From assembly GCF_001305855.1 (NCBI RefSeq), contig NZ_LIXZ01000001.1:124001-188000 (forward strand): a stretch of DNA of 64,000 bases. Reading direction: 5' to 3'. The stretch is from Rossellomorea vietnamensis. GTDB taxonomy: Bacteria > Bacillota > Bacilli > Bacillales > Bacillaceae_B. Within the stretch, counting starts at the first letter, position 1. Each line of letters opens with the position of its first letter. Made by a program: the position numbers and the translations under genes. The notes beneath the pieces were generated by a model. It did not search any database. It was not told the DNA's origin and worked only from the letters and a program-made list of their open reading frames with translations. Below, in pieces: positions 19,237 through 32,914 of the stretch.

Positions 19237-20940
19237 ATGTCATTTGATGGATTATTCACTAGAAACATGACGAAAGAATTGAATGAAAACCTATTACACG
19301 GACGCATTAACAAAATACATCAACCTTATAAAAATGAAATCATCATGGTCATCCGGGCAAATGGAAAGAACCATAAAGTGCTCTTGTCCGCTCACCCAAG
19401 TTACTCACGTGTTCAATTAACCGCTGAGAATTATGACAATCCATCGGTTCCCCCGATGTTTTGTATGTTGCTGCGAAAACATCTTGAAGGGTCGATCATC
19501 GAAGGGATCAAACAGATCGAACTGGATCGGATGATTGTATTCGAAGTGAAAGGCAGAAACGAAATCGGGGATATTTCGTATAAACAACTGATCATAGAAA
19601 TAATGGGCCGGCACAGCAATATCATTCTGATCGATAAAGAACGAAATATGATCCTTGACAGCATAAAGCATATTTCACCAAGCATGAATACGCATCGTAC
19701 AGTATTACCTGGCCATGCCTACGTGCTGCCTCCTCAACAGGATAAAACAGATCCACTTGAAGCAGGTACTGTAGATGTTTTACGTGCCCTTGATTTCAAT
19801 TCAGGTAAGCTTGATAAACAGATCGTCCAATCATTCGCCGGTATCTCACCGCTTTACGCGAAGGAAGTCGTACACCGTGCCGGGATCGGCAGCGGGGAAG
19901 CCATTGCAGAGTCATTCGTATCTTTGATTGCTCATGCAAAAAACTATGACATAACGCCGACCCTGATCACAGCAGGGAAGGAAACGTTCTACTTGATGGA
20001 CCTTAAGCATCTTCAGGGTGAAAAACAAACATTCCCTTCCTTAAGTGAACTGCTTGACCGGTTCTTTTACCAGAAGGCGGCACGTGATCGCGTCAAGCAA
20101 CAAGGAAATGACCTGGAGCGTTTCATTCGAAATGAAAGGGATAAAAATGTCAACAAAATCACAAAACTTGAACAGACGCTTGAGGATGCACAACAGGCTG
20201 ACCGCTATCAACTGCTCGGTGAACTCCTTACTTCGAATCTATATGCCGTAGAGCGGGGCATGACGGAAGTCAGCGTAGTCAATTATTATGACGAAAACGG
20301 GGAAAGTATAACAATCCCATTAAACCCTCAAAAGTCGCCTTCCGATAACGCTCAGAATTATTTTTCACGTTATCAAAAAGCGAAGAATGCAATCAAGATC
20401 GTCCATGAACAAATAGAAAAAGCTCAGGAAGAGATTGTGTATCTCGAACAATTGCTGCAGCAATTAGAATCTGCTTCGACGAAAGATGTGGAGGAAATCA
20501 GGGAGGAACTTGAAGAAGAAGGTTACCTTAGGGTCCGGAAGCAGACAAAAAAGAAAAAGGCCAATACGAAGCCCATACTTGAACACTACACATCAACTGA
20601 CGGGACACAAATCCTGGTCGGTAAAAACAATAAACAAAACGACTACTTGACCAACCGTGTCGCAGGAAGAGACGAGATCTGGCTTCATACGAAGGATATT
20701 CCCGGTTCTCACGTTGTCATCAAGAGTCATAATCCTTCCGATGAGACGATCAAGGAAGCTGCCAATATAGCCGCCTACTTCAGTAAGGCCCGTGAATCAA
20801 GCTCGGTGCCCGTTGATTTCACCGAAGTCAAACAGGTTAAGAAACCTAAAGGTGCCAAACCCGGATTTGTCATTTATGAAGGACAGCAAACCGTTTACGT
20901 GACACCGGATCTGGATTTGGTCCGTTCGTTAAAAGATTGA
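19237..20940 (+). CDS. rqcH: Ribosome quality-control factor RqcH (NFACT family, FbpA/YloA)
   Basis: A 567-residue NFACT protein and the only plus-strand gene here. RqcH binds stalled 50S-peptidyl-tRNA and directs Ala-tRNA for C-terminal alanine tailing. NFACT-N covers residues 1-180, with [34 protein letters not shown], the functionally critical Asp97-Arg98 and [14 protein letters not shown]. HhH and a long coiled coil (about 260-420) follow. NFACT-R has [21 protein letters not shown] chose ATG 19237 (GAGGATG upstream) over 19216. The annotation as fibronectin-binding protein is historical. It converges on pyrE. Confidence 0.95.
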   Translation: MSFDGLFTRNMTKELNENLLHGRINKIHQPYKNEIIMVIRANGKNHKVLLSAHPSYSRVQLTAENYDNPSVPPMFCMLLRKHLEGSIIEGIKQIELDRMIVFEVKGRNEIGDISYKQLIIEIMGRHSNIILIDKERNMILDSIKHISPSMNTHRTVLPGHAYVLPPQQDKTDPLEAGTVDVLRALDFNSGKLDKQIVQSFAGISPLYAKEVVHRAGIGSGEAIAESFVSLIAHAKNYDITPTLITAGKETFYLMDLKHLQGEKQTFPSLSELLDRFFYQKAARDRVKQQGNDLERFIRNERDKNVNKITKLEQTLEDAQQADRYQLLGELLTSNLYAVERGMTEVSVVNYYDENGESITIPLNPQKSPSDNAQNYFSRYQKAKNAIKIVHEQIEKAQEEIVYLEQLLQQLESASTKDVEEIREELEEEGYLRVRKQTKKKKANTKPILEHYTSTDGTQILVGKNNKQNDYLTNRVAGRDEIWLHTKDIPGSHVVIKSHNPSDETIKEAANIAAYFSKARESSSVPVDFTEVKQVKKPKGAKPGFVIYEGQQTVYVTPDLDLVRSLKD

Positions 20941-20954
20941 TATAGGTCAAGATG

Positions 20955-21000
20955 CACTTTCATTCAGTAAAGAGTTAACTGGATGGAAGTGTTTTATTTT
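20955..21000 (+). terminator. Rho-independent terminator of rqcH
   Basis: A long plus-strand hairpin, CACTT-t-CAT-t-CAGT pairing with ACTG-g-ATG-g-AAGTG (U-G at the lower-case positions), followed by TTTTATTTT. It starts 14 bp after the rqcH stop. Confidence 0.85.
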
Positions 21001-21008
21001 GAACAATG

Positions 21009-21039
21009 ACAAAAAGCAACTCAAAAACCGAGTTGCTTT
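21009..21039 (-). terminator. Terminator of the pyr operon
   Basis: A perfect 10-bp stem AAAGCAACTC/GAGTTGCTTT. On the minus strand it ends in TTGCTTTTTG, 5 bp after the pyrE stop. It lies back to back with the rqcH terminator. Confidence 0.88.
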
Positions 21040-21044
21040 CCCAC

Positions 21045-21664
21045 TTACATCCCCCATGACTCAGGGTCTTGTCTCCAAAGCTTTAATTGTTCCAACTCAC
21101 CTTCCCGGATGATCTCATTTTGGACCGCTACCTCAAGTAAGCTTGAATAATCGGATAGGGCATACGATGTAATGTTTTGTTCTTCAAGCTTCTTTTTTCC
21201 TTTATCCAATTCATATGTGAAGATCGCGACCACCCCTAAAACGTCACATCCCGCTTCTCTTAAGGCTTCAACTGCTGTTATGCAGCTGCCTCCCGTGGAG
21301 ATAAGATCTTCGACGACGACAACCTTTTGTCCTGATGCCGCAATCCCTTCAATCTGCTTTCCTTTTCCATGGGCTTTAGGCTTTGACCTGACATAACACA
21401 TGGGAAGATCTAATTTCTCACTCACCCAGGCGGCGTGCGGAATTCCCGCCGTTGCTGTTCCTGCGATGACTTCCGCTTCCGGAAAGTGCTTTTGAATCAA
21501 CTCTGACAGTCCTGTAGAGATGCTGTTCCGAACTGAAGGATACGATAGAGTCAGTCGATTATCACAATAAATCGGTGACTTTATTCCGGATGACCAGGTA
21601 AATGGATCCGTCGGGTTTAAAAATACGGCTTCTATGTCCAGTAATTTTTTTGCAATTTCATGTT

Positions 21665-21668
<4 letters not shown>
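21045..21668 (-). CDS. pyrE: Orotate phosphoribosyltransferase
   Basis: A 207-residue enzyme that converts orotate plus PRPP to OMP. Motifs are [46 protein letters not shown] with the catalytic Lys, and the PRPP loop [16 protein letters not shown]. The start ATG 21668 has GGAGG 7 nt upstream and overlaps the pyrF stop by 4 bp (ATGA); the upstream ATG 21683 lies within the ribosome-site region and is rejected. It is the last gene of the operon. Confidence 0.97.
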
Positions 21669-24054
<2,386 letters not shown>

Positions 24055-24058
<4 letters not shown>

Positions 24059-27000
24059 TGATAAACCGCCTCTTTCACTTTCGGGATTGAGTCAAGTGCC
24101 TCAGCTGAGAAAGTCATGGATTCAATCACTCTAAGGATGGCTTCTGCAGTGTCAAGTGACGTGAGACAGGGAATGCCGTTTTCGACCGATTCTCTTCGAA
24201 TTCTGAATCCATCACGGGCAGGCTGCTTTCCTTTTGTCAGTGTATTGATGACTAGCTGTGTCTCACCACTTTGGATGATATCCAATAATGTAGGGCCGCT
24301 GGATCCGATTTTGTCCACTTCACGAACAGTGATACCTGCTTTTGCCAAATGCTCTGCCGTACCCTTCGTTGCGAGGATTTGATAGCCGATATCGATAAAG
24401 CGTTGTGCCAGGACTACTGCTTCATCCTTGTCTTTATCTGCCACGGTCATGAGCACGGAGCCATATTCCTTCATTTGCATTCCTGCAGCGACCATCCCCT
24501 TGTAAAGTGCCTTTTCCAAGGTCTGATCTTTCCCCATTACTTCCCCTGTAGATTTCATTTCAGGTCCCAATGTGATATCAACCCGTCTAAGTTTGGCAAA
24601 GGAGAAGACTGGAACTTTGACGTACACACCTTCTTTTTCAGGAATCAGTCCTGATTCATACCCTTGATCTTTCAGGGATATACCGAGGATGGACTTGGTT
24701 GCAATATTGGCCATTGGTACATTTGTGATTTTACTGATGAATGGCACTGTCCGGCTGGAACGAGGGTTCACTTCCAGGACGAAGACTTCGCCTTTTGAGA
24801 TGACATACTGGATGTTCAGTAATCCGATAATGTTCAATCCTTTTGCGAGTCTCGTCGTATAATCGATTATGGTTTGTTTCTGCTCCTTCGTAAGCTGCTG
24901 CGGAGGATACACCGCGATGGAATCCCCGGAATGAACTCCCGCACGCTCGATATGCTCCATGATTCCCGGTATGACCACGTCAGTTCCGTCTGAGATGGCA
25001 TCCACCTCGATTTCCTTGCCGATCAGATAACGGTCGATTAAAACCGGATGCTGAGGATTGACCTTTACAGCATTTTTCATGTATTGAAGGAGCTCTTCTT
25101 CCCTGTAAACAATCTCCATGGCCCTTCCTCCGAGGACATACGAAGGTCTTACCAGAACCGGGTAGCCGATGCTTTTTGCTATTTCAAGCGCCCCTTCCAC
25201 CGAAACCGCTGTTTTCCCTTCCGGTTGGGGAATGCCGAGTTGGTTCAGAGTATGTTCGAATTTATCGCGGTTTTCTGCACGATCGAGATCTTCAAGTGAA
25301 GTACCCAGAATCGTCACGCCTCTTCTTACCAGCTCATCTGCCAGATTTATGGCCGTTTGACCCCCGAATTGAACGACGACTCCCTTTGGCTTTTCAAGAT
25401 CGATGATATGCATCACATCTTCTACCGTCAGTGGCTCGAAGTATAATTTATCCGAAATACTGAAGTCGGTGGAGACCGTTTCCGGATTGTTATTTACGAT
25501 GATGGCTTCATAACCCGCTTCCTTAATGGCCCACACAGAGTGAACGGTCGCATAATCAAACTCCACTCCCTGTCCAATCCTGATCGGTCCCGAACCGAGG
25601 ACGATGACACTCTCACGTTCTGTGACCCTTGATTCATTCTCATCTTCATATGTTCCGTAGAAGTAGGGAGTTTCCGATTCAAACTCTGCTGCACAGGTAT
25701 CTACCATTTTATATACTGGAATAAGGTCATTTTCTTTTCTCCAGGTATAAACTTCTGCTTCCGTGCTGTCCCATAACCTTGCCATGGTGATGTCTGAGAA
25801 GCCCATGCGCTTCGCGTTTTGTGCAAGCTCAAAGTTAAAAGGGGTCATTGCTAATTCTTTTTCAAACTTTATGATTCTATTCATTTTATATAAGAAGAAG
25901 ATGTCAATCTTGCTCCATTCATGAATGGTCTCGATCGTCACTCCCCTTCTCAGCGCTTCGCCGATATAGAAGAGGCGTTCATCCCCTGCTTTCCTGATCC
26001 TCTTTTCGATCCACTCGTCAGTAAATGTACCCGCGTCACTCAATTCCATGTGATACGTATTGCTTTCAAGGGAGCGGATGGCTTTCAGTAGTGATTCTTC
26101 GAAGGTCCGTCCGATAGCCATCACTTCTCCGGTTGCTTTCATTTGGGTACCGAGGTTCCGTTTGGCAGCTTCGAATTTATCAAACGGCCATCTTGGGATC
26201 TTTGTCACAACATAATCCAGTGCTGGTTCGAATGATGCATACGTTTTACCCGTAACAGGATTCATCATTTCATCCAATGTCAGACCGACGGCGATCTTCG
26301 CTGCAAGCTTTGCAATCGGGTAGCCTGTCGCCTTGGATGCCAGGGCAGATGAACGGCTCACCCTGGGATTTACTTCAATGATGTAATATTGGAAGCTGTC
26401 TGGATCGAGTGCCAGCTGAACGTTACATCCTCCCTCGATTCCCAACTCCCGGATGATATTCAAACTTGTATTCCGGAGCATTTGATATTCCCGGTCACTT
26501 AATGTTTGACTTGGTGCCACCACGATGGAGTCTCCCGTGTGGATTCCCACTGGATCTATGTTCTCCATATTACACACGACGATGGCATTATCGGCTGCGT
26601 CCCGCATAACCTCATATTCTATCTCTTTGAAACCTGCAATACTTTTTTCCAGAAGGCATTGTGTTACCGGGCTGTATTTCAGTCCTGAGCTTACAATCTC
26701 GACCAGTTCGTCTTTGTTGTGACAGATGCCCCCTCCGGTACCACCTAATGTGTAGGCTGGACGGACAATGACCGGATATCCGATTTCATTTACAAATTGA
26801 TAGGCTTCATCCAGAGAATGTATGATTTCACTGTCCGGAACCGGTTCTCCCATTTCATTCATCAAGTTCCTGAACAAATCACGGTCTTCCGCTTTCTCGA
26901 TGGCGGAAAGCTTCGTCCCGAGGATTTCCACTCCGCACTCTTCCAAGACTCCCGACTGTGCAAGTTCAACAGCCATGTTCAATCCCGTCTGGCCTCCCAA

Positions 27001-27267
27001 TGTAGGAAGGAGTGCATCAGGACGTTCTTTACGGATGATCCTGCTGACAAATTCCAGGGTCAATGGTTCGATATACACTTTATCTGCCATTTCGGCGTCT
27101 GTCATAATCGTGGCAGGATTTGAATTTACGAGGATGACCCTGTACCCTTCCTCTTTCAATGCGATGCAGGCCTGTGTGCCGGCGTAGTCGAATTCCGCCG
27201 CCTGTCCAATGATGATAGGTCCGCTTCCGATAACCAAGATGCTTTTAATGTCTGTACGTTTAGGCAT
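24055..27267 (-). CDS. pyrAB: Carbamoyl-phosphate synthase large subunit, pyrimidine-specific
   Basis: A 1070-residue carB that makes carbamoyl phosphate from ammonia, bicarbonate and two ATP. It has two homologous halves, each with a pre-ATP-grasp and ATP-grasp domain: [19 protein letters not shown] and [13 protein letters not shown] in the first, [18 protein letters not shown] and [16 protein letters not shown] in the second. A C-terminal MGS-like allosteric domain starts around residue 930. It overlaps pyrAA by 8 bp and pyrK by 4 bp. Operon context marks it as the pyrimidine paralogue, not the arginine one. Confidence 0.97.
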
Positions 27268-28351
27268 GTTGAAGCTCCTTTCTTTTCTCTTCTTTCATCA
27301 GTTGTAAGAAATCATCGAATAAGTAGTTTGAATCCTCTGGTCCCGGAGAAGCTTCAGGATGATACTGAACCGTAAAGGCAGGAAAGTCCAAATGTTTCAA
27401 TCCTTCTACTGTTCCATCATTTATAGCTAAATGGGTGACTTGTAGTCTTGATCCGGCTAAAGACTTTTCATCCACTGCATAGCCATGGTTCTGTGAAGTC
27501 AGTGCGACCTTTCCAGATTTTAAATCTTTGACCGGATGGTTGCCGCCACGATGGCCAAATTTCATTTTGAAAGAGTCCCCTCCACACGCAAGGGCAAATA
27601 ATTGATGCCCTAGGCAGATACCGAAGAGTGGAATTTCACCAAGCAGTTCCTTGATCGTTTCAATTGCTTCCGGTACATCTTTCGGATCCCCCGGTCCATT
27701 CGATAACATGATCCCGTCAGGCTGCATGCGTCTGATTTCTTCAGCAGAAGTATTATAAGGAACGACGATCACGTCACAATCACGCTTGTTTAATTCCCTT
27801 AGAATCCCGTGCTTCATCCCAAAATCCATCAGCACCACACGATACCCTCTTCCAGGGCTTGCGTAGGCCGTCTTCGTGGATACCTGCTTGACTTGATCTG
27901 TTCGCAGATCTGTACCATGAAGCTTATCAAGCATTGCCCCTGAATCTATTTCAGCTGCACAAATGATGCCTTTCATGGCTCCATGCTTCCTGATGATTCT
28001 GGTTAACTTTCTGGTATCGATACCTGAAATCCCAGGAATTCCTTTTATTTTTAATAATTCATCCAATGTTGATTCATTTCTCCAGTTAGAAGGGAAGTCC
28101 GCCACTTCTCTCACAATGAACGCTTTGATGGCCGGGGTGATCGACTCAAAGTCATCCCGGTTGATGCCGTAGTTCCCTACAAGGGGATACGTCATGGTGA
28201 CAAGCTGGCCACAGTAGGATGGATCTGAAAGTATTTCCTGGTAGCCAGTCATGCTTGTATTGAATACCACTTCACCGATCGTTTCTTCATTCGCTCCGAA
28301 TCCTTCTCCCACGAAAACCGTTCCATCGTCTAAAATGAGTTGTCTTTTCAT
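27260..28351 (-). CDS. pyrAA: Carbamoyl-phosphate synthase small subunit, pyrimidine-specific
   Basis: A 363-residue glutaminase subunit (carA). The N-terminal domain contains [17 protein letters not shown] and [15 protein letters not shown]. The class I amidotransferase domain (about 170-360) has NGPGDPKD, catalytic Cys in [17 protein letters not shown] and the His/Glu pair in [14 protein letters not shown]. The start ATG 28351 overlaps the pyrC stop by 4 bp. Confidence 0.97.
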   Translation of the reverse strand: MKRQLILDDGTVFVGEGFGANEETIGEVVFNTSMTGYQEILSDPSYCGQLVTMTYPLVGNYGINRDDFESITPAIKAFIVREVADFPSNWRNESTLDELLKIKGIPGISGIDTRKLTRIIRKHGAMKGIICAAEIDSGAMLDKLHGTDLRTDQVKQVSTKTAYASPGRGYRVVLMDFGMKHGILRELNKRDCDVIVVPYNTSAEEIRRMQPDGIMLSNGPGDPKDVPEAIETIKELLGEIPLFGICLGHQLFALACGGDSFKMKFGHRGGNHPVKDLKSGKVALTSQNHGYAVDEKSLAGSRLQVTHLAINDGTVEGLKHLDFPAFTVQYHPEASPGPEDSNYLFDDFLQLMKEEKRKELQHA

Positions 28352-29634
28352 TGTTCGTTTCCTCCTTCATTCCATACAAGAGATCCCTGATAAAAAGTTG
28401 CTTTCGGCCATCCTTTGCATTCCCATCCTTTAAATGGTGTGTTCTTCCCTTTGGATACAAATCCAGCCGGGTCGATTTCTTTTTGTTCTTGCAAATCGAT
28501 GAGCGTAAAGTCTGCTTCTCCTCCTACTTCAAGTAGTCCAAACGGAAGATTGAATGCTGAACTTGGTTTGATGGTCATCCAGTCAATAAGCTGTTTCAGT
28601 GTAAAGATCCCTTTTTCCACAAAGTTTGTATAGAGCAGCGGAAATGCCGTCTCCAACCCGACGATTCCGAACGGAGCGAGCTGCATCCCTTCCGACTTTT
28701 CGGCTTCTGTATGCGGGGCATGGTCGGTGGCGATGAAATCAATCGTTCCGTCCAAGAGCCCCTCTATAAGAGCCTGTCGATCCTCTTTACTCCTAAGAGG
28801 CGGATTCATTTTGAAGTTGGGATCAAGCCCTGGGATATCGTCTTCGCTGAGCAGAAGATGATGGGGTGTCACTTCAGCCGTCACGTTGATACCGGCTTTC
28901 TTCGCATCCCTGACCACCCTGACAGATTCTTTTGTCGATATATGGCAGACGTGGTAATGGACTCCCGCTGCTTCAGCCAGAAGCACATCCCTGGATATAT
29001 GTACTGCTTCACAGATGGAAGGAATGCCTGGCAGATTATGCTCTTTGGAGAATGTCCCATCATGAACCGCTCCTCCATAAATCAAGGTATTCTCTTCACA
29101 ATGGGCGACAATGGAGGCATTGATCCCGGCTGCCATCTTCATGGCTTGATACATCATATCCGCTGATTGTACCCCTACCCCATCGTCTGTGAATGCAAAT
29201 GCCCCGTTTTCTTTTAATGATGGTAAGTCATTAAGCTTATTCCCGATTTGCCTTTCCGTGATGGCAGCATACGGTAACACGCGAACACCTGCTGTGTCAG
29301 AAATTTTCTGATTAAGGGACTGTAGATTTTCTACTGAGTCAGGCACAGGTCTAGTATTGGGCATTGCCGCGATGGTGGTGAAACCGCCTTTTGCTGCTGA
29401 TTTCGTTCCCGTTTCGATGGTTTCCTTATATTCTCCGCCCGGTTCCCTTAGATGGACATGGAGATCGACAAAGCCTGGTGAAATCACTAACCCTTCTGCT
29501 TGAAATTCCTCGTGATCTTTCCCTTTCAGCTCTGAACCGATCTCGATGATTTTCTTTTCTTCCACCTTTACATCCACCGTCTCAAGTTCACCATTCTTTG
29601 TTACAATTCGTGCATTACGGATTAACCAATTCAT
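28348..29634 (-). CDS. pyrC: Dihydroorotase
   Basis: A 428-residue class I dihydroorotase that cyclises carbamoyl-aspartate. Metal ligands are in [20 protein letters not shown]; the usual AAMPNTRPV follows. Further motifs are [40 protein letters not shown] and [13 protein letters not shown], the last with the catalytic Asp. The lysine that bridges the metals in some bacterial dihydroorotases is not evident, as in other Bacillus PyrC proteins. It overlaps pyrAA by 4 bp and follows pyrB by 16 bp. Confidence 0.97.
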   Translation of the reverse strand: MNWLIRNARIVTKNGELETVDVKVEEKKIIEIGSELKGKDHEEFQAEGLVISPGFVDLHVHLREPGGEYKETIETGTKSAAKGGFTTIAAMPNTRPVPDSVENLQSLNQKISDTAGVRVLPYAAITERQIGNKLNDLPSLKENGAFAFTDDGVGVQSADMMYQAMKMAAGINASIVAHCEENTLIYGGAVHDGTFSKEHNLPGIPSICEAVHISRDVLLAEAAGVHYHVCHISTKESVRVVRDAKKAGINVTAEVTPHHLLLSEDDIPGLDPNFKMNPPLRSKEDRQALIEGLLDGTIDFIATDHAPHTEAEKSEGMQLAPFGIVGLETAFPLLYTNFVEKGIFTLKQLIDWMTIKPSSAFNLPFGLLEVGGEADFTLIDLQEQKEIDPAGFVSKGKNTPFKGWECKGWPKATFYQGSLVWNEGGNEQ

Positions 29635-29650
29635 TTCAAATTCCCCCTGG

Positions 29651-30532
29651 TCAGTTGATTTCGAGTGCTCTTTTTAAAACGGCCATTCTCACGTATACTC
29701 CATTTTCCATCTGATTAAAGATTCTTGATTGCTTACATTCAACCAACGAGTCGGCTATTTCCACCCCTCGATTGACAGGTGCGGGATGGAGGATGATACT
29801 GGATGGCTTCATCCTCTCTTTCCTTGATATCGTCAGTCCGAAGCGTTCATGGTATTCCTCTTTCGTCAAGGTCGATGTACTCACGTGACGTTCATGCTGG
29901 ATACGTAGAAGCATGATGACATCCGCATCGGTTATACTTTCATCTACTGGTAAATAGTGCTTTTGGTCTGATGATGGGAACCATTCCTTTGGACCTGAGA
30001 AATAGACTTCTGCACCAAGTTTCGTCAAGGCTTCCGCATTGGACCTGGCAACCCTGCTGTGGGCGATATCCCCGATGATGGATACCTTGATTCCCTCGAA
30101 TCGGCCAAACTCCTGATGGATGGTCAACAGATCTAACAGACATTGAGTGGGATGATTTCCACACCCATCCCCACCATTGATCACACTTATGTTAAGAGAG
30201 GACAGTTGGTCAAAGTAGCGTTCAAGGGAATGACGGATGACGACCGTATCGACTCCTATGCTCTCTAATGTTTTCACCGTGTCATAGAGGCTTTCACCTT
30301 TTTGGATGCTTGATGTTCGGGCTTCGAAGGGGATGACTTCAAGACCAAGTTTCCTTTCTGCCATTTCAAAGCTGCATTTTGTACGTGTACTTGCTTCGAA
30401 GAAAAGATTGGCAGCGTATTTCTTCTTCCCGCACTCCCAGGTTTCACCCTTTTGAAAACGTTCCGCCTGTTCCAGTATTTGAATGATCTCTTCCTTTGAT
30501 AAGTCATTCATCGTCAACAAGTTCTTCATCAT
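29651..30532 (-). CDS. pyrB: Aspartate carbamoyltransferase
   Basis: A 293-residue catalytic subunit that makes N-carbamoyl-aspartate. The carbamoyl-phosphate site reads [81 protein letters not shown] and [11 protein letters not shown] follow. Compared with B. subtilis FFEPSTRTR, the motif has Ala for Pro and Lys for the last Arg. I chose ATG 30532 (GGAAAGGG upstream). The open frame extends to 30637, but that part lies in the third pyr attenuator and is rejected. The C-terminus stops about ten residues earlier than in B. subtilis. Confidence 0.95.
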   Translation of the reverse strand: MMKNLLTMNDLSKEEIIQILEQAERFQKGETWECGKKKYAANLFFEASTRTKCSFEMAERKLGLEVIPFEARTSSIQKGESLYDTVKTLESIGVDTVVIRHSLERYFDQLSSLNISVINGGDGCGNHPTQCLLDLLTIHQEFGRFEGIKVSIIGDIAHSRVARSNAEALTKLGAEVYFSGPKEWFPSSDQKHYLPVDESITDADVIMLLRIQHERHVSTSTLTKEEYHERFGLTISRKERMKPSSIILHPAPVNRGVEIADSLVECKQSRIFNQMENGVYVRMAVLKRALEIN

Positions 30533-30560
30533 GAGACAACCCTTTCCTCTCTTCTCTTCC

Positions 30561-30688
30561 AAAAAAAACACCCTGTCATCTTCCCGACAGGGTGTTTTTG
30601 AACATACCAACAGTGACAGTGCGGTAAAATCCCGCATGTCTTGTTCAAATTCACCCTTCTTAGACTCTCTGGACCATATTAAAAGGTG
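30561..30688 (-). promoter_or_regulatory. PyrR-dependent attenuator between pyrP and pyrB
   Basis: Minus strand, read from 30688: the PyrR-binding hairpin (30652-30688) carries GGUCCAGAGAGUCU. An antiterminator region follows, then a strong terminator at 30561-30598 with ACACCCTGTC/GACAGGGTGT and eight T. The hairpin begins 7 nt after the pyrP stop. PyrR-UMP stabilises the anti-antiterminator and allows termination. The conserved loop GAGGCU is GAGUCU here, unlike the other two copies. Confidence 0.93.
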
Positions 30689-30695
30689 TTTCTAT

Positions 30696-32024
30696 TTATG
30701 CAACATCATGCTTAGTGTTTTCTTCCTCGAATAAATTGTTCTCTCCTTCACTTTCCTCCCTGCCCGGCAGGACAAGGTTCAGGAACACCCCAACGATCGC
30801 CGCAAGGGCCATTCCAGATAGAGAGACCTGCTCGTTGATCTTGACGAATGCCCCTCCGACCCCGATTACGAGGATGACACTCGAGATGACTAAATTACGC
30901 TTATTTCCTAAATCCACTTTGTTATCGATCAACATACGGAGTCCACTGGATGCGATGATTCCGAAAAGCAGGATGGATACCCCACCCATGACCGCTGATG
31001 GGATCGAGCCGATCAAGGCCGTTATCTTGCCTACAAATCCGAACATGATGGCAAGTACTGCAGCCCCGCCGATGACAAAGACGCTGAACACCCGTGTAAT
31101 GGCAAGCACTCCGATGTTTTCGCCATAGGTTGTATTTGGCGGTCCGCCCAGGAAGGAGGCGATCACAGTCGCTACCCCGTCCCCAAGGATGGAGCGGTGA
31201 AGACCCGGTTTTTCAATGAAATTTCGTCCTACGACTTTACTTAATACCATCTGGTCCCCAGTATGTTCTGCCAGGGTCACCAGTGCAACCGGGACCATGA
31301 TGGATACGATTTCCCAAGAGAAGCTCGGCGTGTAATCGAGAAACGGGACAAAGAAGTCCGGCATTTGGAAGAAGGGAGCATCGATTACCTGCTGAAAATC
31401 CACCAGCCCTGCGAAAACCGCGATGACATATCCTCCGATGATACCAGCAAGGATCGGGACCATCCCAAGAAATCCTTTGAAGTAAATCGAACAGATGACC
31501 GTGATTCCCAATGTGGCAAGTGCCACCATGAAGTGCGTGTTACTGTAAACCAATTGTTCTGCTCCAGGATTTTCATACATGGCCATATTGACGGCCGTTC
31601 CGGCAAGACCCAATCCAATCACCATGATGACCGGTCCTACCACAACCGGAGGAAGGATCCTGACAAGCCATTTCAATCCAAGCTTTGATATGAGCAGTGC
31701 GACGATTCCGTATACTATCCCTGCAAGGAAGCTTCCCATCATGGCAGCCTCCGGCCCTCCCAGGCTCTTGGCAGCCAGTATCGGAGCGATGAAAGCGAAT
31801 GACGACCCCAGGTAAGCAGGGATCCTCCCCTTCGTGATCAGAAGATAGGCAAGTGTTCCGAGTCCGCTTGAAATCAAAGCAACCCCCGGGCTTAATCCAA
31901 CCAGGAACGGAACCAGGACCGTGGCTCCGAACATGGCGAATAGATGTTGTATGCTAAGTGTAATCCATTTTCCTATATTAGGTACTTCTTCTACGTCTAA
32001 CACGACTTGTTGATTTTGATTCAT
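30696..32024 (-). CDS. pyrP: Uracil permease
   Basis: A 442-residue NCS2 (nucleobase:cation symporter) membrane protein with about 12-14 TM segments. The N-terminal LSIQHLFAMFGATVLVPFL is the family's TM1 signature. Further motifs are TLAYLLITKGRIPAYLGSSF, VLPPVVVGPVIMVIGLGLAG, TLAEHTGDQMVLSKVVGRNF with the substrate-site Glu, and FLGGPPNTTYGENIGVLAIT in the TM10 half-helix. The start ATG 32024 has GAGGAGG upstream. PyrR attenuators lie on both sides, so uptake is matched to intracellular UMP. Confidence 0.96.
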   Translation of the reverse strand: MNQNQQVVLDVEEVPNIGKWITLSIQHLFAMFGATVLVPFLVGLSPGVALISSGLGTLAYLLITKGRIPAYLGSSFAFIAPILAAKSLGGPEAAMMGSFLAGIVYGIVALLISKLGLKWLVRILPPVVVGPVIMVIGLGLAGTAVNMAMYENPGAEQLVYSNTHFMVALATLGITVICSIYFKGFLGMVPILAGIIGGYVIAVFAGLVDFQQVIDAPFFQMPDFFVPFLDYTPSFSWEIVSIMVPVALVTLAEHTGDQMVLSKVVGRNFIEKPGLHRSILGDGVATVIASFLGGPPNTTYGENIGVLAITRVFSVFVIGGAAVLAIMFGFVGKITALIGSIPSAVMGGVSILLFGIIASSGLRMLIDNKVDLGNKRNLVISSVILVIGVGGAFVKINEQVSLSGMALAAIVGVFLNLVLPGREESEGENNLFEEENTKHDVA

Positions 32025-32060
32025 GTTTGTTTCCTCCTCTAATACCCATTTTTACCCATT

Positions 32061-32166
32061 AAAAAACCCTCTTTGTCCTAAAGAGGGCACAAAGAGGGTA
32101 TAAGAAGGCCTGATTTCACCTTCATTCCCATCCTTTGTCAGCCTCTCTGGACCGCTATTAAAAGGA
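32061..32166 (-). promoter_or_regulatory. PyrR-dependent attenuator between pyrR and pyrP
   Basis: Minus strand: the PyrR-binding hairpin (32131-32166, TCCTTTT ends) contains the canonical loop GGUCCAGAGAGGCU. A terminator follows at 32061-32098, stem CCCTCTTTGT/ACAAAGAGGG and six T, with a nested CCCTCTTT inside the loop. It starts 6 nt after the pyrR stop. Confidence 0.95.
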
Positions 32167-32172
32167 CTTCCG

Positions 32173-32865
<693 letters not shown>

Positions 32866-32885
32866 TTACTTATTCAATTAATACA

Positions 32886-32914
32886 AGCATAAAGCCCAGG
32901 TCGAAATTTGTCAA
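32886..32914 (-). promoter_or_regulatory. Sigma-A promoter of the pyr operon
   Basis: A perfect TTGACA (32914-32909), a 17-nt spacer and TATGCT (32891-32886). The predicted start is near 32879, about 14 nt before the first PyrR hairpin. The TGA within the -35 box is also the stop codon of rluD. Confidence 0.85.

Noticed and set aside
26822-27187. Plus-strand frames of 100 codons or more opposite pyrAB
   Set aside because: They mirror codon bias of the carbamoyl-phosphate synthase gene and lack ribosome sites and family matches.
30533-30637. A 35-residue N-terminal extension of PyrB
   Set aside because: It would be translated from the terminator and antiterminator of the third pyr attenuator, and the ribosome site and homology begin at 30532.
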